Of a stretch of 60,936 bases of DNA, positions 1 through 8,347 are shown in pieces. The translations under genes and the position numbers were made by a program. The stretch's first letter is position 1; each line of letters opens with the position of its first letter. The DNA lies in the NCBI RefSeq assembly GCF_002196705.1, contig NZ_NADJ01000024.1, positions 1-60,936 of the forward strand. Reading direction: 5' to 3'. Under the pieces are notes generated by a model. It had not been told where the DNA came from, made no database searches, and saw nothing but the letters and a program-made list of their open reading frames with translations. The stretch comes from Desulfosporosinus sp. FKB (lineage in GTDB: Bacteria > Bacillota > Desulfitobacteriia > Desulfitobacteriales > Desulfitobacteriaceae).

Positions 1-1
1 C

Positions 2-109
2 AATTTTGGTAGATTTGTACGCAATCAAATTATACCAAAACCCTGTGTTCATGCGGAATTTTTATATCTGTTTGACCCAATTAAGCCGGAATTAGAGCTG
101 ATTTATTAG
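2..109 (+). CDS. C-terminal end of an unrecognised protein (5' end outside window)
   Basis: An open frame enters from the window edge and runs 35 codons to a TAG at 107-109. The residues (ending LFDPIKPELELIY) have an ordinary globular composition, and the other two plus-strand frames are broken here. It converges on the Z1 gene with about 65 bp between stops. I do not recognise the family; it could be a further gene of the defence island or a host gene flanking it. It is too short for any functional claim. Confidence 0.4.
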   Translation, partial: NFGRFVRNQIIPKPCVHAEFLYLFDPIKPELELIY

Positions 110-175
110 GTGCGAAACTTCAGTTATAACTGCGCTCTTCAGGAGAATGATTATCTGCCAAGAACACCCCTCCTG

Positions 176-2056
176 TCAGATACAGTAATATACTTCTTTT
201 CCGGGCAGTTTGATGTTCGGAATCCAAATCTGCCTGCTATTCCATCCCTTATCTTTGTTTCCGGTGATTTTATACATTGTAAGTACAGCCTCATCTTTAA
301 TAGAATCACCCAAAGCACGATCGGTCGGCGAAAGCAATGTTCCTGTACCTTTACCTATATCCCTGTTGCGCCGCACAATTAGTCTGCCTTGAGCGGAGGG
401 ATTTTCAGTCCTGATAGTTTGTATAAATCCCTTGAAGTCCTCTGGCTCCCAGTCATCAGACTCTGAGATAATGTTTTCAAGAATTTCCTCAAACAGCCGG
501 AGGTTAACGGAATAGGTATCTTCTCCGAATCGTTCAAGAATCCCATCCAATGTACCGATATCCTTGTTTTCAGGGTAAAACGGGAAGTAGTTAACTCCGC
601 CTGTAAATGTTTTAACAACCCCCTCATCAAGTACATTTTTTCTAGTTGGGCGGAGTTTTTCGGGATAGTGAATATTCACTTCTTCCGGGCATCCTTTTTC
701 AATTTGAGAAATTATACTGTTGTTTGCAGCATTAATTTCCGCAAACAGCTTATAAAGCACCGGCGGAATGAAAACCCTCATTAATCCTAAGTCACGGTCA
801 TATCCGAACATACGAGAATGCTGCCACATTGTGTCAGCTTGCGGGCTTTTAGCAACACGGCAATAATATGTGGTTTGAAGTTTCGGAATTGTAACACCGC
901 GTCCGAGGCTGTTACCTCCGACAATGATGTTCACCCCTGACTCATATTTTACATTATCTTCGAAAGAATTTCGTGAGTTTATGACAAGTATATTTACTCC
1001 GTCAGTTTCAAGCATCAGAGTTATATTTTCCATTATCACATCAAATGGGCTGATACTCGGCTTTGTTACTGCAAGGTCATTGTAGACCGCTGTAAACGCA
1101 TCATAAACAAATGGTTCATCAATTGACTGATAAATTTCATTCAAATAATCTCCAACTTTTTCGGCAAACTTTTGATGCTGGTCGGTTTTGACACTCGGAT
1201 GTATTAAAATGTTTGAAACCGTTCCACCGTTCAAAAAAATCTCAGCAGATGAAACAAGATGGTATAGGACAGCCTTTTTAAGACCATTCTCCGCAAATTC
1301 GTCATCCTTGAGCAATTCTGTTGCTTCCTCATTATCGGTGAGAATAACATAAGGCGGACGATCATAAGGGAATAATTCATTTCCTCCAATATAGCCTTTA
1401 CCGGGCGAAAAATAGTGAGTAAAATACGGACGCCACCCGCTTTGATGTGACTGCAGGAGCAAAGCTTGAGGGGTTCCTGTAACCTGTATATAAATACTGC
1501 TCGAAGCAGTTTTTTTAATTTCCTCTAAATTTTTATTGACTGAGCTTTGTTTGTTTCTATTAATCAGCGTATTCAAACTTGCGGCATCTGCCTCATCATC
1601 CACGATAAACAATGGGTTGCCTTCGCAGAAGTGAGAAGAAGAAAAGTTATTCTTCCAGCGCTTCAAAACTTGGCTGTTTTTCTTAAGCACAATTATAGCA
1701 GGACGCTTCATATTGTTTGTAAAGAAAGAGTATTCATCAGATTCGCCGCAAACACAGAAATCAGGCAAATCCTTTCTCACACGATAAAGAGTCTGCTGTT
1801 GCAAAAGATTATTATCCGTAGTTAGAAGGACAAATAGTTTGAAGCCCTCGTCGGCGGCAGAGCAAATGAGTCCGAAGAGATGGCTGGTCTTTCCGCTTTG
1901 AACATTCCCTTCGAGTAAACTCACAACGTGATCTTTGTATGAAAATGTCGCAATGTAAGCCGGAGTAATCTTGTCAACAGTATCCCTTACTGCTTCAGCA
2001 AGCGCAGGATTCCCGCTCTCCGACAAATGGTTGAGATAATTATCTACGTAACTCAT
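176..2056 (-). CDS. Z1-domain ATPase/helicase-like protein of a restriction-type operon
   Basis: The 626-residue protein has a P-loop near residues 50-57 (GNVQSGKT), a DEAD-like acidic motif FIVDDEAD near residue 150, and the segment GGNSLGRGVTIPK that typifies Z1-domain proteins, a superfamily-2-like ATPase group seen beside DNA methyltransferases and nucleases. Its ATG overlaps the stop of the upstream PLD nuclease by one base, so the two are translationally coupled. It is the last gene of the four-gene operon 4520-176. By analogy it probably supplies ATP-dependent translocation or remodelling for the nuclease, but its biochemistry is not shown by sequence. Z1 assignment is strong; the operon's anti-phage role is inferred. 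Confidence 0.8.
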   Translation of the reverse strand: MSYVDNYLNHLSESGNPALAEAVRDTVDKITPAYIATFSYKDHVVSLLEGNVQSGKTSHLFGLICSAADEGFKLFVLLTTDNNLLQQQTLYRVRKDLPDFCVCGESDEYSFFTNNMKRPAIIVLKKNSQVLKRWKNNFSSSHFCEGNPLFIVDDEADAASLNTLINRNKQSSVNKNLEEIKKTASSSIYIQVTGTPQALLLQSHQSGWRPYFTHYFSPGKGYIGGNELFPYDRPPYVILTDNEEATELLKDDEFAENGLKKAVLYHLVSSAEIFLNGGTVSNILIHPSVKTDQHQKFAEKVGDYLNEIYQSIDEPFVYDAFTAVYNDLAVTKPSISPFDVIMENITLMLETDGVNILVINSRNSFEDNVKYESGVNIIVGGNSLGRGVTIPKLQTTYYCRVAKSPQADTMWQHSRMFGYDRDLGLMRVFIPPVLYKLFAEINAANNSIISQIEKGCPEEVNIHYPEKLRPTRKNVLDEGVVKTFTGGVNYFPFYPENKDIGTLDGILERFGEDTYSVNLRLFEEILENIISESDDWEPEDFKGFIQTIRTENPSAQGRLIVRRNRDIGKGTGTLLSPTDRALGDSIKDEAVLTMYKITGNKDKGWNSRQIWIPNIKLPGKEVYYCI

Positions 2057-3141
2057 TAATGATTCACCCCAAAATCAAGATACCATGAATTTCCCGAACC
2101 CATTTTTGTGAGAGAAAAGTTATCCCTTCCATATTGCTGAAATGTTTCGGGGGTAACGGGTTGTCCAACTTCAAGCACTCCTGCATTTTCTAAACGGCCT
2201 TTTATCCATTTGCCGAGTATTTTCAAATCATCTTCCGAACGGAAATTTTTGCTGTAATCCCCACTGACTTTACAGGAGAATTTCCATCCGTCGTCTGTTA
2301 TAACGTCAAATACTGCTCCCGGTGTTTCTTTCTGCGGATATCCTGCCAAGGATGTTACGATGCTCGGAACAATTAATTCCACTTCGTACCAATGCCGAGG
2401 CTGAATCACTCCGGTCCGTGTCACCAATCTTCCTTTGCCAAAAAAGACATTAAGATTGCTTTTTTCAGGAACTCTTCCGTCTTTAACAAGCGGGATTACG
2501 AAGCGAGTATCCGTTAACGAACTGACACAGTCGGCTAATCGATCATGAGGAATCTTCTCAACATGCTCATGATTTTCTAATAGAAGATTATTTTGTCTGA
2601 AATCGCTTATTTCGCAATCTGCAAGGTTGTCTGTAGCTTTCACGGAGAGTTCTTCAATGAAGCCGCGCATTTTTTTTGCATACTCCGGCTCGCGAAAGAG
2701 CGAAGAAGCTTCGTAAGTCCGGCTCCCGCTCTCAACAATACTGCTCAGGTTATTAGAGCCTATTATTCCTGCAAATGCACCGCTTGAGTCTGAGTAACAA
2801 TACAGTTTTCCGTGAAATTTAAATGGCGTAACTAAGCGTACTTCCCCTCGTCCTTCTCCCCGCAAATAATCATTCAAATCACTAGCCGCGTTGTATTCAA
2901 GCTTAGTAAATTTGTCCCAACGGTGCATTCCAATAAGCAAATTAAGCGTTTCAATGTTTGAGTTATAAGCTACAGTCTGTTTAAGTTCAGCCAATGAATC
3001 TGCAGTTATGTAACCGACAGCAATATCCATCCGTGTTGCTTCGGGAATAAGCGAATAAAATGTGTCGGCAAATGTATGATATGCTGTATTAAGAGGCTTG
3101 TAATTGGAAAAAAGAAATTCCATAGAGGTATCCTCCGTCAA
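2056..3141 (-). CDS. NgoFVII-type restriction endonuclease, phospholipase-D fold
   Basis: This 361-residue protein carries one PLD/HKD-type active site: FHGKLYCY (His and Lys near residues 109-111) followed by the GIIGSNNLSS strand with the conserved Gly-Ser-Asn. PLD nucleases with a single motif normally dimerise to complete the site, as in the BfiI/NgoFVII restriction enzymes. The C-terminal half has no motif I recognise and may be the DNA-reading domain. It overlaps the methyltransferase upstream (ATGA) and the Z1 gene downstream, so nuclease, methylase and ATPase are made together. Recognition sequence cannot be deduced. Confidence 0.8.
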   Translation of the reverse strand: MTEDTSMEFLFSNYKPLNTAYHTFADTFYSLIPEATRMDIAVGYITADSLAELKQTVAYNSNIETLNLLIGMHRWDKFTKLEYNAASDLNDYLRGEGRGEVRLVTPFKFHGKLYCYSDSSGAFAGIIGSNNLSSIVESGSRTYEASSLFREPEYAKKMRGFIEELSVKATDNLADCEISDFRQNNLLLENHEHVEKIPHDRLADCVSSLTDTRFVIPLVKDGRVPEKSNLNVFFGKGRLVTRTGVIQPRHWYEVELIVPSIVTSLAGYPQKETPGAVFDVITDDGWKFSCKVSGDYSKNFRSEDDLKILGKWIKGRLENAGVLEVGQPVTPETFQQYGRDNFSLTKMGSGNSWYLDFGVNH

Positions 3142-4247
3142 TTCATCTCTGAGGTTACATAATCCAAACGCTCTTTCACTGTCATTTTTGACAGCTTATC
3201 AAAAATATCATTTAAATCAATATGTTGATACTCGCCAGTAAACAATGGCAATAATCTGCGTGCCGCGGCACGTACTCCTTCCGGCGGTACGGCATTACCG
3301 ATTTGTCTCCGGACTTCAGTGATATTTCCGATGAATTCGAAATCATCCGGGAAGGATTGGAGCCTAGCGCGTTCTCGATTGGTCAGTGCCCGTGGTTCGG
3401 GATAATGATATCCCCATGTACCTCCGCCTCCAGCAGCAATAATTGTTTTAGCAGGTTCGCTCCGATTGATTCTTCTGTATACATGGCTTATCATGCCTTT
3501 AACATATAGTGGATCATCTTTAGGGATATCTGTAAAATTACCTCCTTCAGGTATACGTTCAAGCATTTTCCTTGTTTTCGGAAGAGAATTGATAGGCTCA
3601 TTATTAAATTGAACTTTTTCAACTCCTTCAAGAGCCTTGCCTGCCGTAACATACGGATGTGCCCGCCCTTCTCCATGAGAAGGAAGCGGATGGATGAAAT
3701 CAAATCCCGTGTCTTTGCGCACACCGACGATTAACAGTCTCTCACGGAACTGCGGTACGCCGTAATCAGCAAAATTGTAGAGATGAGGCTTTACAACATA
3801 GCCTGGTTCTATGGATTCAAAATCCTTTATAATTGTCTCAATTGCCTTTCTCTTGTTAGCGGTCAGCAGACCTTTAACATTCTCCGCGACAAAGGCTTTA
3901 GGCTTTTTAGCATCAACAAATTCAAGGAAATGCCTGTATAGTCCTCCGCGCTTGCCATTCAGCCCCGGCTGTTTCCATATTACTGAGAAGTCCTGGCACG
4001 GGAAACCGCCGAGCACGATGTCACACTCAGGGATAGATTTATCCTTATATGGATTGATTTTTGTAATATCTTCAAGTCTTATTACATCCCCGAAGTATTT
4101 TTTGAATGATGCTACAGCCCATTCGGAGAAATCGTTCGCCCAAATAGTCGTGTATCCTTCAAGATGGAAGCCTAAGTCAAGACCACCACAGCCCGAGAAT
4201 ACCGATAGGATTTTCGGGGAAACGGGTTTCTTCTCATTGTCATTCAT
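3138..4247 (-). CDS. DNA (cytosine-5-)-methyltransferase
   Basis: C5-methyltransferase motifs appear in order: I (FSGCGGLDLGF), IV (GGFPCQDFS with the catalytic Cys), VI (ENVKGL), VIII (QFRERLLIVG) and X (RQIGNAVPP). At about 369 residues it is the usual size for a type II modification enzyme. I chose ATG 4247 because AGGGAG sits 9 nt upstream; an in-frame TTG at 4253 is closer to that site. It presumably protects host DNA from the PLD nuclease whose start codon overlaps its stop. The target-recognition region lies between motifs VIII and IX, and its specificity is not readable from sequence. Confidence 0.9.
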   Translation of the reverse strand: MNDNEKKPVSPKILSVFSGCGGLDLGFHLEGYTTIWANDFSEWAVASFKKYFGDVIRLEDITKINPYKDKSIPECDIVLGGFPCQDFSVIWKQPGLNGKRGGLYRHFLEFVDAKKPKAFVAENVKGLLTANKRKAIETIIKDFESIEPGYVVKPHLYNFADYGVPQFRERLLIVGVRKDTGFDFIHPLPSHGEGRAHPYVTAGKALEGVEKVQFNNEPINSLPKTRKMLERIPEGGNFTDIPKDDPLYVKGMISHVYRRINRSEPAKTIIAAGGGGTWGYHYPEPRALTNRERARLQSFPDDFEFIGNITEVRRQIGNAVPPEGVRAAARRLLPLFTGEYQHIDLNDIFDKLSKMTVKERLDYVTSEMN

Positions 4248-4286
4248 TGCCAAAACTCCCTAACTAAATAAATTTTATTCTGCTTC

Positions 4287-4520
4287 TTATTCTGCTTCAC
4301 ATTTGCTAAGTATTAAGAGTTCATTGACATCGCATTTGAACAGACAACATAATCTCAGCATGGTCTCGTAATCAATACGGGTAGCCTTATCATTATAAAG
4401 GCTTGAAATAGTATTCCTTGATAATCCAGTTTTTTCATGAACGTCCTTGATTGAATATCTATACTTTCCCATTAAAGTTGAAAGATTGCTTTTAAGACGC
4501 AAAGATTCGTTCGCGCTCAT
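4287..4520 (-). CDS. Cro/CI-type helix-turn-helix regulator of the restriction operon
   Basis: A 77-residue single-domain HTH protein (YSIKDVHEKTGLSRNTISSLYNDK is the helix-turn-helix region, near residues 20-43). ATG 4520 is preferred because GGAGTG lies upstream and the longer upstream reading adds 22 non-conserved residues. It sits just before the methyltransferase on the same strand, the normal position of a controller (C) protein that delays nuclease expression when a restriction system enters a new host. That role is inferred from position. Confidence 0.75.
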   Translation of the reverse strand: MSANESLRLKSNLSTLMGKYRYSIKDVHEKTGLSRNTISSLYNDKATRIDYETMLRLCCLFKCDVNELLILSKCEAE

Positions 4521-4675
4521 GTTTAGGCCACACTCCTTAATAAACCACATCCTGATTATTGTAACAAGGATATTTAGCATGGTCAATAGGATAGTTGCCG
4601 CAAATTGTTATTTTTGTTATTTAACATAAAACTTAAAGCATAAAACTTAGGCGCATCAAACACAAATAAAGCCAC

Positions 4676-4703
4676 CTGCAATTCTTAATAAGTCAAATTG
4701 CAG
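4676..4703. terminator. Hairpin in the 4.5-4.8 kb intergenic gap
   Basis: CTGCAATT and AATTGCAG form an 8-bp stem with a 12-nt loop, followed by a T-rich run on the plus strand. No plus-strand gene ends here, so it may be a relic or a terminator of antisense transcription. The rest of 4521-4770 shows no coding signal. Confidence 0.4.
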
Positions 4704-4770
4704 TCATTTTTTAAGGAGTTTTCATATATTAACCTGTCAATTCTGCAAGTGACATTGAGGATTTTATTTT

Positions 4771-4821
4771 TAATAGCTATTTATCTTCAAGCAGGAACAG
4801 CTTGTTGGCCGTTCCTGCCTT
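4771..4821. repeat. Left 51-bp direct repeat flanking the ubiquitin-like operon
   Basis: This stretch matches 8250-8300 in 47 of 51 positions, same orientation. It contains the hairpin GCAGGAAC...GTTCCTGC. It immediately precedes a decayed recombinase 3' end, and a weaker version of the same tail follows the intact recombinase near 8862-8900. The repeat pair brackets 3.4 kb holding the ubiquitin-like operon and its regulator. Confidence 0.75.
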
Positions 4822-4824
4822 GAT

Positions 4825-5040
4825 TTAATCATAGTATGAAACCCGCTGATTTACCACGATTCCGGATTTGAATTGGATCTCTATCAGATCGTCCTTGACA
4901 GCCTTGATGCTTTGCTCCTACCAGGTCATTGTCAAGCTTCCAAACCTCGTAGGTAGTTTTCCTCAGGTAGGAATCCATATCATTAATCCTTTGAGGAAAA
5001 TTGCGGCCAGTTTTACTTCTGTACCAGTTTCAGTTCTATT
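4825..5040 (-). pseudogene. Decayed C-terminal fragment of a large serine recombinase
   Basis: Read on the minus strand, this DNA encodes an out-of-frame match to the last 60 or so residues of the intact recombinase at 8905-10563. The matching pieces include DLIEIQFKSGIV and NQRVSYYD ending in TAA, and an N-terminal part resembling NFPQRINDMDSYLRKTTYEV. A short deletion after DNDLV breaks the frame. Homology fades beyond about 5040. It is a scar of an earlier copy of the element's recombinase. Confidence 0.8.
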
Positions 5041-5091
5041 GTTTTAAACACGGATCTATTCTGCTATCCTCTGATACTGCTCGTCTAAACT

Positions 5092-5475
5092 TTAGTGAGA
5101 TCTAAATATATTTTTCATCCAATCAATAAAGCCTTTCGATTTCGAACTGCCTCCGATATGTTTTTTCACTTCCTCTTTATCATTTCTTATTACTTTATTC
5201 ATTTGATTATTAGTGATCTGGCCTGCCCATACCACATTATCATTAGTAATCCAGTAATGTGACTTACACCCATGGCTCCAGTTTCCAATCGAAGGATAAA
5301 GAGATACCGTTTCGCCATCATAGGTTAACTTCCATCTTGCCGGTGATAAAGATGTTACAATATCCGCTCCGCATCCACAGGGGCATTTATGCTTCGCAAC
5401 ATCGTATTCAATGGAAATATAAAGTATATCTTCTTCAATTTGTGATGGTATATATTCAACGAATTTATGTCTCAT
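5092..5475 (-). CDS. DUF6527-like Cys/His protein of the ubiquitin-like operon
   Basis: A 127-residue protein, counted from ATG 5475, with a dense conserved patch: KCPCGCG (Cys31, 33, 35), then SLYPSIGNW, then GCKSHYW (Cys70, His73). The spacing suggests a zinc site. The pattern matches DUF6527 as I remember it, a family found beside ThiF/E1-like proteins. ATG 5475 is preferred over 5496 because GAGGAA lies 9 nt upstream and it overlaps the E1 stop by 11 nt, as in coupled operons. Possible roles are a ligase-like adaptor or a peptidase-like removing enzyme; sequence alone does not decide. Confidence 0.75.
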   Translation of the reverse strand: MRHKFVEYIPSQIEEDILYISIEYDVAKHKCPCGCGADIVTSLSPARWKLTYDGETVSLYPSIGNWSHGCKSHYWITNDNVVWAGQITNNQMNKVIRNDKEEVKKHIGGSSKSKGFIDWMKNIFRSH

Positions 5476-6631
5476 TTTTAATTTCCTCTTCATCAATTAT
5501 AAAAGTTGAATTATAAAAAATATCCTCTGTTAAGTAAAAACCGTTCAACTTCTTCCAAGCTATAACACCCATGATTGCATTCAAAGCATTTAATTCTGAA
5601 ATCTGAATATTTTGAGAATAAATATCTTCGCCTGTTGCTTTTTCAGTAGAAATCTTATTTAGGTAACCGCAATTTTCTGGTGTTATAAGCGTTTTCCTTA
5701 TAGATCCCCGTAATGAATTATTAACAACACTTATTCCAATACCCAAATCCACGAACGGAATTTTGGAGGCCATGAGATGTTCAATTATTACCCTTTTAGC
5801 CTCCGAATTATCAATAGCTACAAACACAAAATCATGCCCATCCAGAAGAGCTACATTCGAATCATCAATAAATACATCATGGTCTATAATACCGTCTCGA
5901 AACTTCTCATATTTCTCCTTGAAATAAGTGACTTTGCTTGGCTTTTTTTCTAGCTCATCCAAAGTCATAGTGCCAGGAATCCTGAAAGCGTTATGATTAA
6001 GCATGTGGTCTCCATCAAATAATGATATTTGCTTAACCGGGGTTTTGCTGACAAAATCCAATACAAAAGAACCTGTCCCTCCCAAGCCTACTATAGCTAG
6101 CTTTTGATCTTTTAATCTCTCTGATATATTAGACAACCCTGCTCTGGCTGTAAAAGTATCAGGATATTTAAAAACACTGGAATCATTATAGGATTCATAT
6201 TCAAAATTTTGTGCAGAAACACTTTGGTCAATAGATCTTGCAGGTGCAGATAATAATTCAATATACCTTGTCATCTTTGTATAGAAGTCAGGATAGCTTC
6301 CATTCTGCGGTTTTGAAGAGAAGTAATATGATCCAATAATATCTGCAGTCAAGGTATGCTGTTGAGCACTATTCACGAAAGAATTAATTTCCGTGCCAAA
6401 TTGATTACTGGGATGCTCTCCCATAAATCTTACGGTATGATCCTGAGGAGGTACAGTTTTTTCCCCCGATAAAGTCAACGGGCAGTAAATGGCGCCAAAT
6501 AGAATCTTTTTATCTTTATTTACATAAGGTATCCCTTTAATCACTAAATTCCCGCTAACTATGGAAATATTGTACCCTTCATCCTTAAGCCTTCTCAAGT
6601 CGTCATTAAGATCTATTAGTTGAGTCGACAT
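5465..6631 (-). CDS. E1-like activating enzyme: DUF6791-type N-terminus fused to ThiF domain
   Basis: The C-terminal half (about 170-388) is a ThiF/E1 adenylation domain: AIVGLGGTGSFV is the nucleotide-binding loop, followed by LFDGDHML and FVFVAIDNSEAKR. The N-terminal 150 residues contain IKGIPYVN, PPQDHTVRFMGEHPSN and a YxKxTRY segment typical of DUF6791, which may be an E2-like or substrate-binding fold. The protein has only two cysteines, Cys50 in the N-terminal part and Cys321 (ENCG) in the E1 part, so any thioester chemistry must use these. It overlaps the UBL gene by 26 nt and the DUF6527 gene by 11 nt. Confidence 0.85.
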   Translation of the reverse strand: MSTQLIDLNDDLRRLKDEGYNISIVSGNLVIKGIPYVNKDKKILFGAIYCPLTLSGEKTVPPQDHTVRFMGEHPSNQFGTEINSFVNSAQQHTLTADIIGSYYFSSKPQNGSYPDFYTKMTRYIELLSAPARSIDQSVSAQNFEYESYNDSSVFKYPDTFTARAGLSNISERLKDQKLAIVGLGGTGSFVLDFVSKTPVKQISLFDGDHMLNHNAFRIPGTMTLDELEKKPSKVTYFKEKYEKFRDGIIDHDVFIDDSNVALLDGHDFVFVAIDNSEAKRVIIEHLMASKIPFVDLGIGISVVNNSLRGSIRKTLITPENCGYLNKISTEKATGEDIYSQNIQISELNALNAIMGVIAWKKLNGFYLTEDIFYNSTFIIDEEEIKNET

Positions 6632-6851
6632 TTATTCTCATCCCATCTTTCATTTTAATTTGGTCACCTAAAGAATATGATATTTTATGTTTATCCCCAT
6701 CATCATTTTTCCTGGTTGATACCATAGTATAAGATTTCTGTGAATCATCATAACTTCCAAAGGCAAGCGTAATTACCTCCTGGAATGAATAGCTTCGCTT
6801 TTCAACTTCTACCGGCTGACCATTAATTATTACCGTTATTACATTGCTCAT
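6606..6851 (-). CDS. Single-domain ubiquitin-like protein (multiubiquitin family)
   Basis: An 81-residue protein with beta-grasp character: VTVIINGQPVEVEKRSYSFQ, a YTMVSTRK strand, then MKDGMRINVDSTNRS. It resembles one repeat of the multiubiquitin family (PF14452), in which several copies often occur in tandem; here there is one. The C-terminus does not end in Gly-Gly, so conjugation, if it occurs, would need trimming or another residue. It is the first gene of the operon transcribed leftward from the operator region at 6.9 kb. Confidence 0.75.
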   Translation of the reverse strand: MSNVITVIINGQPVEVEKRSYSFQEVITLAFGSYDDSQKSYTMVSTRKNDDGDKHKISYSLGDQIKMKDGMRINVDSTNRS

Positions 6852-6899
6852 TATCGCTAACCTCCTTAAAATTGTTTATATCATATTGGCAATTTTTAT

Positions 6900-6963
6900 T
6901 ATAACAATTGTTATAGTAAGCCGTCAATAACATTAGATAATTATTTTTATAACATTTGTTAAA
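6900..6963. promoter_or_regulatory. Paired palindromic operators between UBL operon and XRE regulator
   Basis: Site 1 (6900-6915) is a perfect 16-bp palindrome TATAACAATTGTTATA. Site 2 (6948-6963), TATAACATTTGTTAAA, matches it at 14 of 16 positions. Their centres are 48 bp apart in the divergent promoter region, which suits a dimeric XRE repressor controlling both directions. Confidence 0.7.
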
Positions 6964-7032
6964 AATAATTGTAAAAGATGTTTTCCTCATGTTATTATAA
7001 ATTTGAAAAACATATTGTAAGGAGGCATTGTT

Positions 7033-8109
7033 GTGTCCGTATCTGAACGAATTCTAAAAAAACGCGAACAGTTGGGGTTAAGCCAAACTGAACTTGCGAA
7101 AAGGGCTGGATTGCAACCACCCGCAATAAGTCAATACGAATCAGGATTAAGAAGTCCTTCATATGAAGCGCTACTTAAACTTTCCAACGCATTAAATGTT
7201 ACTACTGATTATTTGATTTCAGGGAAAGAAGTAAGCGAGAATGTTATAAACGATCAAACTATAAGCTTATTATTAAAGATTGCTCAAGGCTTATCGGTGC
7301 AAGACAAAGATAAGCTTCTTGAGTACGCAGTTTTTCTTTCTGCTGATTATCCTAGGAATATTCCAATGCCTATTGAATCGGACTTTGCCGAATGGGTTCT
7401 GAGGAATCACTCGAATGGCACTCTTCCAATTGACGTACACCAAATCGCAGATAAATTAAATATTTTAATCTACGAAGACGAACTGGATGAAGAAGGGGAA
7501 GGAATACTTTTTAACGGATCTCAAAAAATTATTGTGTTGAACTCAAGAATAAAAAACAGTCAAAGAAAAAAATTTACTACAGCTATATTGATAGGGCATG
7601 CGGTGATTCCTTGGCATCTAAAACAAAAATATTATGTAAGGAAAAGTGGTTCATCTACTTTACTTACAGAAGATATTCAGGAAATGGAAGCTCAAGATTT
7701 CGCTGCTAAACTAATTATGCCTCAAGTTCATCTAAATAAAGACTTCATCAAAACAAGAGCAAGCATAGAAAGTTTAAAGCAGCTTGCTCTAGAAAAATAC
7801 GATGTTTCACTCTTTGCATTGGTAAATAGGTTGGTAGAATATGCTAAAGACAAATACGCCGTTATTCAATCTGAAAACGGGGGGATCATTAAGACGTATC
7901 CTGGCAATAGGCCATTGAATCCAACGATAGATCTATTAAGCATAACAGCCACGTTTTTCGATAATCCGAGCAGCACAGAGGAGATACGTCAAGGAGATGT
8001 CCCAGCAAAATACTGGTTTGCAGATGCACAAGCTGATGAAGTGGTACATGAAGAATGCATATATAATCCCGAATATGGGAAAGTATTAACACTTATAATC
8101 AGAAACTAA
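7033..8109 (+). CDS. XRE regulator fused to an ImmA/IrrE-like domain with lost HExxH motif
   Basis: Residues 5-62 form an XRE helix-turn-helix (LSQTELAKRAGLQPPAISQY). Residues 110-235 match the ImmA/IrrE metalloprotease fold, including EAQDFAAKLIMP. The zinc-protease signature normally reads AHELGH; here it is AILIGH (184-189), so the first metal-binding His and the catalytic Glu are gone while GHxxIPWH remains. It may act as a ligand-sensing repressor rather than a protease. GTG 7033 follows AAGGAGG at good spacing. It is divergent from the UBL operon and shares its operator region. Confidence 0.85.
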   Translation: MSVSERILKKREQLGLSQTELAKRAGLQPPAISQYESGLRSPSYEALLKLSNALNVTTDYLISGKEVSENVINDQTISLLLKIAQGLSVQDKDKLLEYAVFLSADYPRNIPMPIESDFAEWVLRNHSNGTLPIDVHQIADKLNILIYEDELDEEGEGILFNGSQKIIVLNSRIKNSQRKKFTTAILIGHAVIPWHLKQKYYVRKSGSSTLLTEDIQEMEAQDFAAKLIMPQVHLNKDFIKTRASIESLKQLALEKYDVSLFALVNRLVEYAKDKYAVIQSENGGIIKTYPGNRPLNPTIDLLSITATFFDNPSSTEEIRQGDVPAKYWFADAQADEVVHEECIYNPEYGKVLTLIIRN

Positions 8110-8200
8110 GCCGTTTTATTTTTATCAACTAAATCGTAAGAATCTATTGCTAATATTTTTAAAGACATCAAATTACCACCGTAGTGAAAATGCTGCAAAT

Positions 8201-8253
8201 ATTAAGAATAAAGCTCTCAGTTTTTTGTGAAATCTGAGAGCTTTATTCTTAAT
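8201..8253. terminator. Perfect 20-bp-stem terminator after the XRE/ImmA-like gene
   Basis: Positions 8201-8220 are the exact reverse complement of 8234-8253, with a 13-nt loop starting with six T. It can end transcription of the regulator on the plus strand and shield it from leftward transcription from the recombinase operon. Confidence 0.8.
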
Positions 8254-8300
8254 AGCTATTTATCTTCAGGCAGGAACATCTTATTGGCTGTTCCTGCCTT
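8250..8300. repeat. Right 51-bp direct repeat flanking the ubiquitin-like operon
   Basis: Partner of 4771-4821 (47 of 51 identical). It contains the same hairpin arms, and a few bases resembling the recombinase stop region (AATCAAAGTATGA) follow it, after which homology stops at the DUF4314 gene. Confidence 0.75.
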
Positions 8301-8347
8301 GTGTTAATCAAAGTATGAGAACCGCCAACTCATCACCTATTCTCCCC

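Noticed and set aside
4676-4703. Hairpin as a functional terminator of a plus-strand gene
   Set aside because: No plus-strand gene is found upstream, so I list it only as a hairpin of uncertain use.
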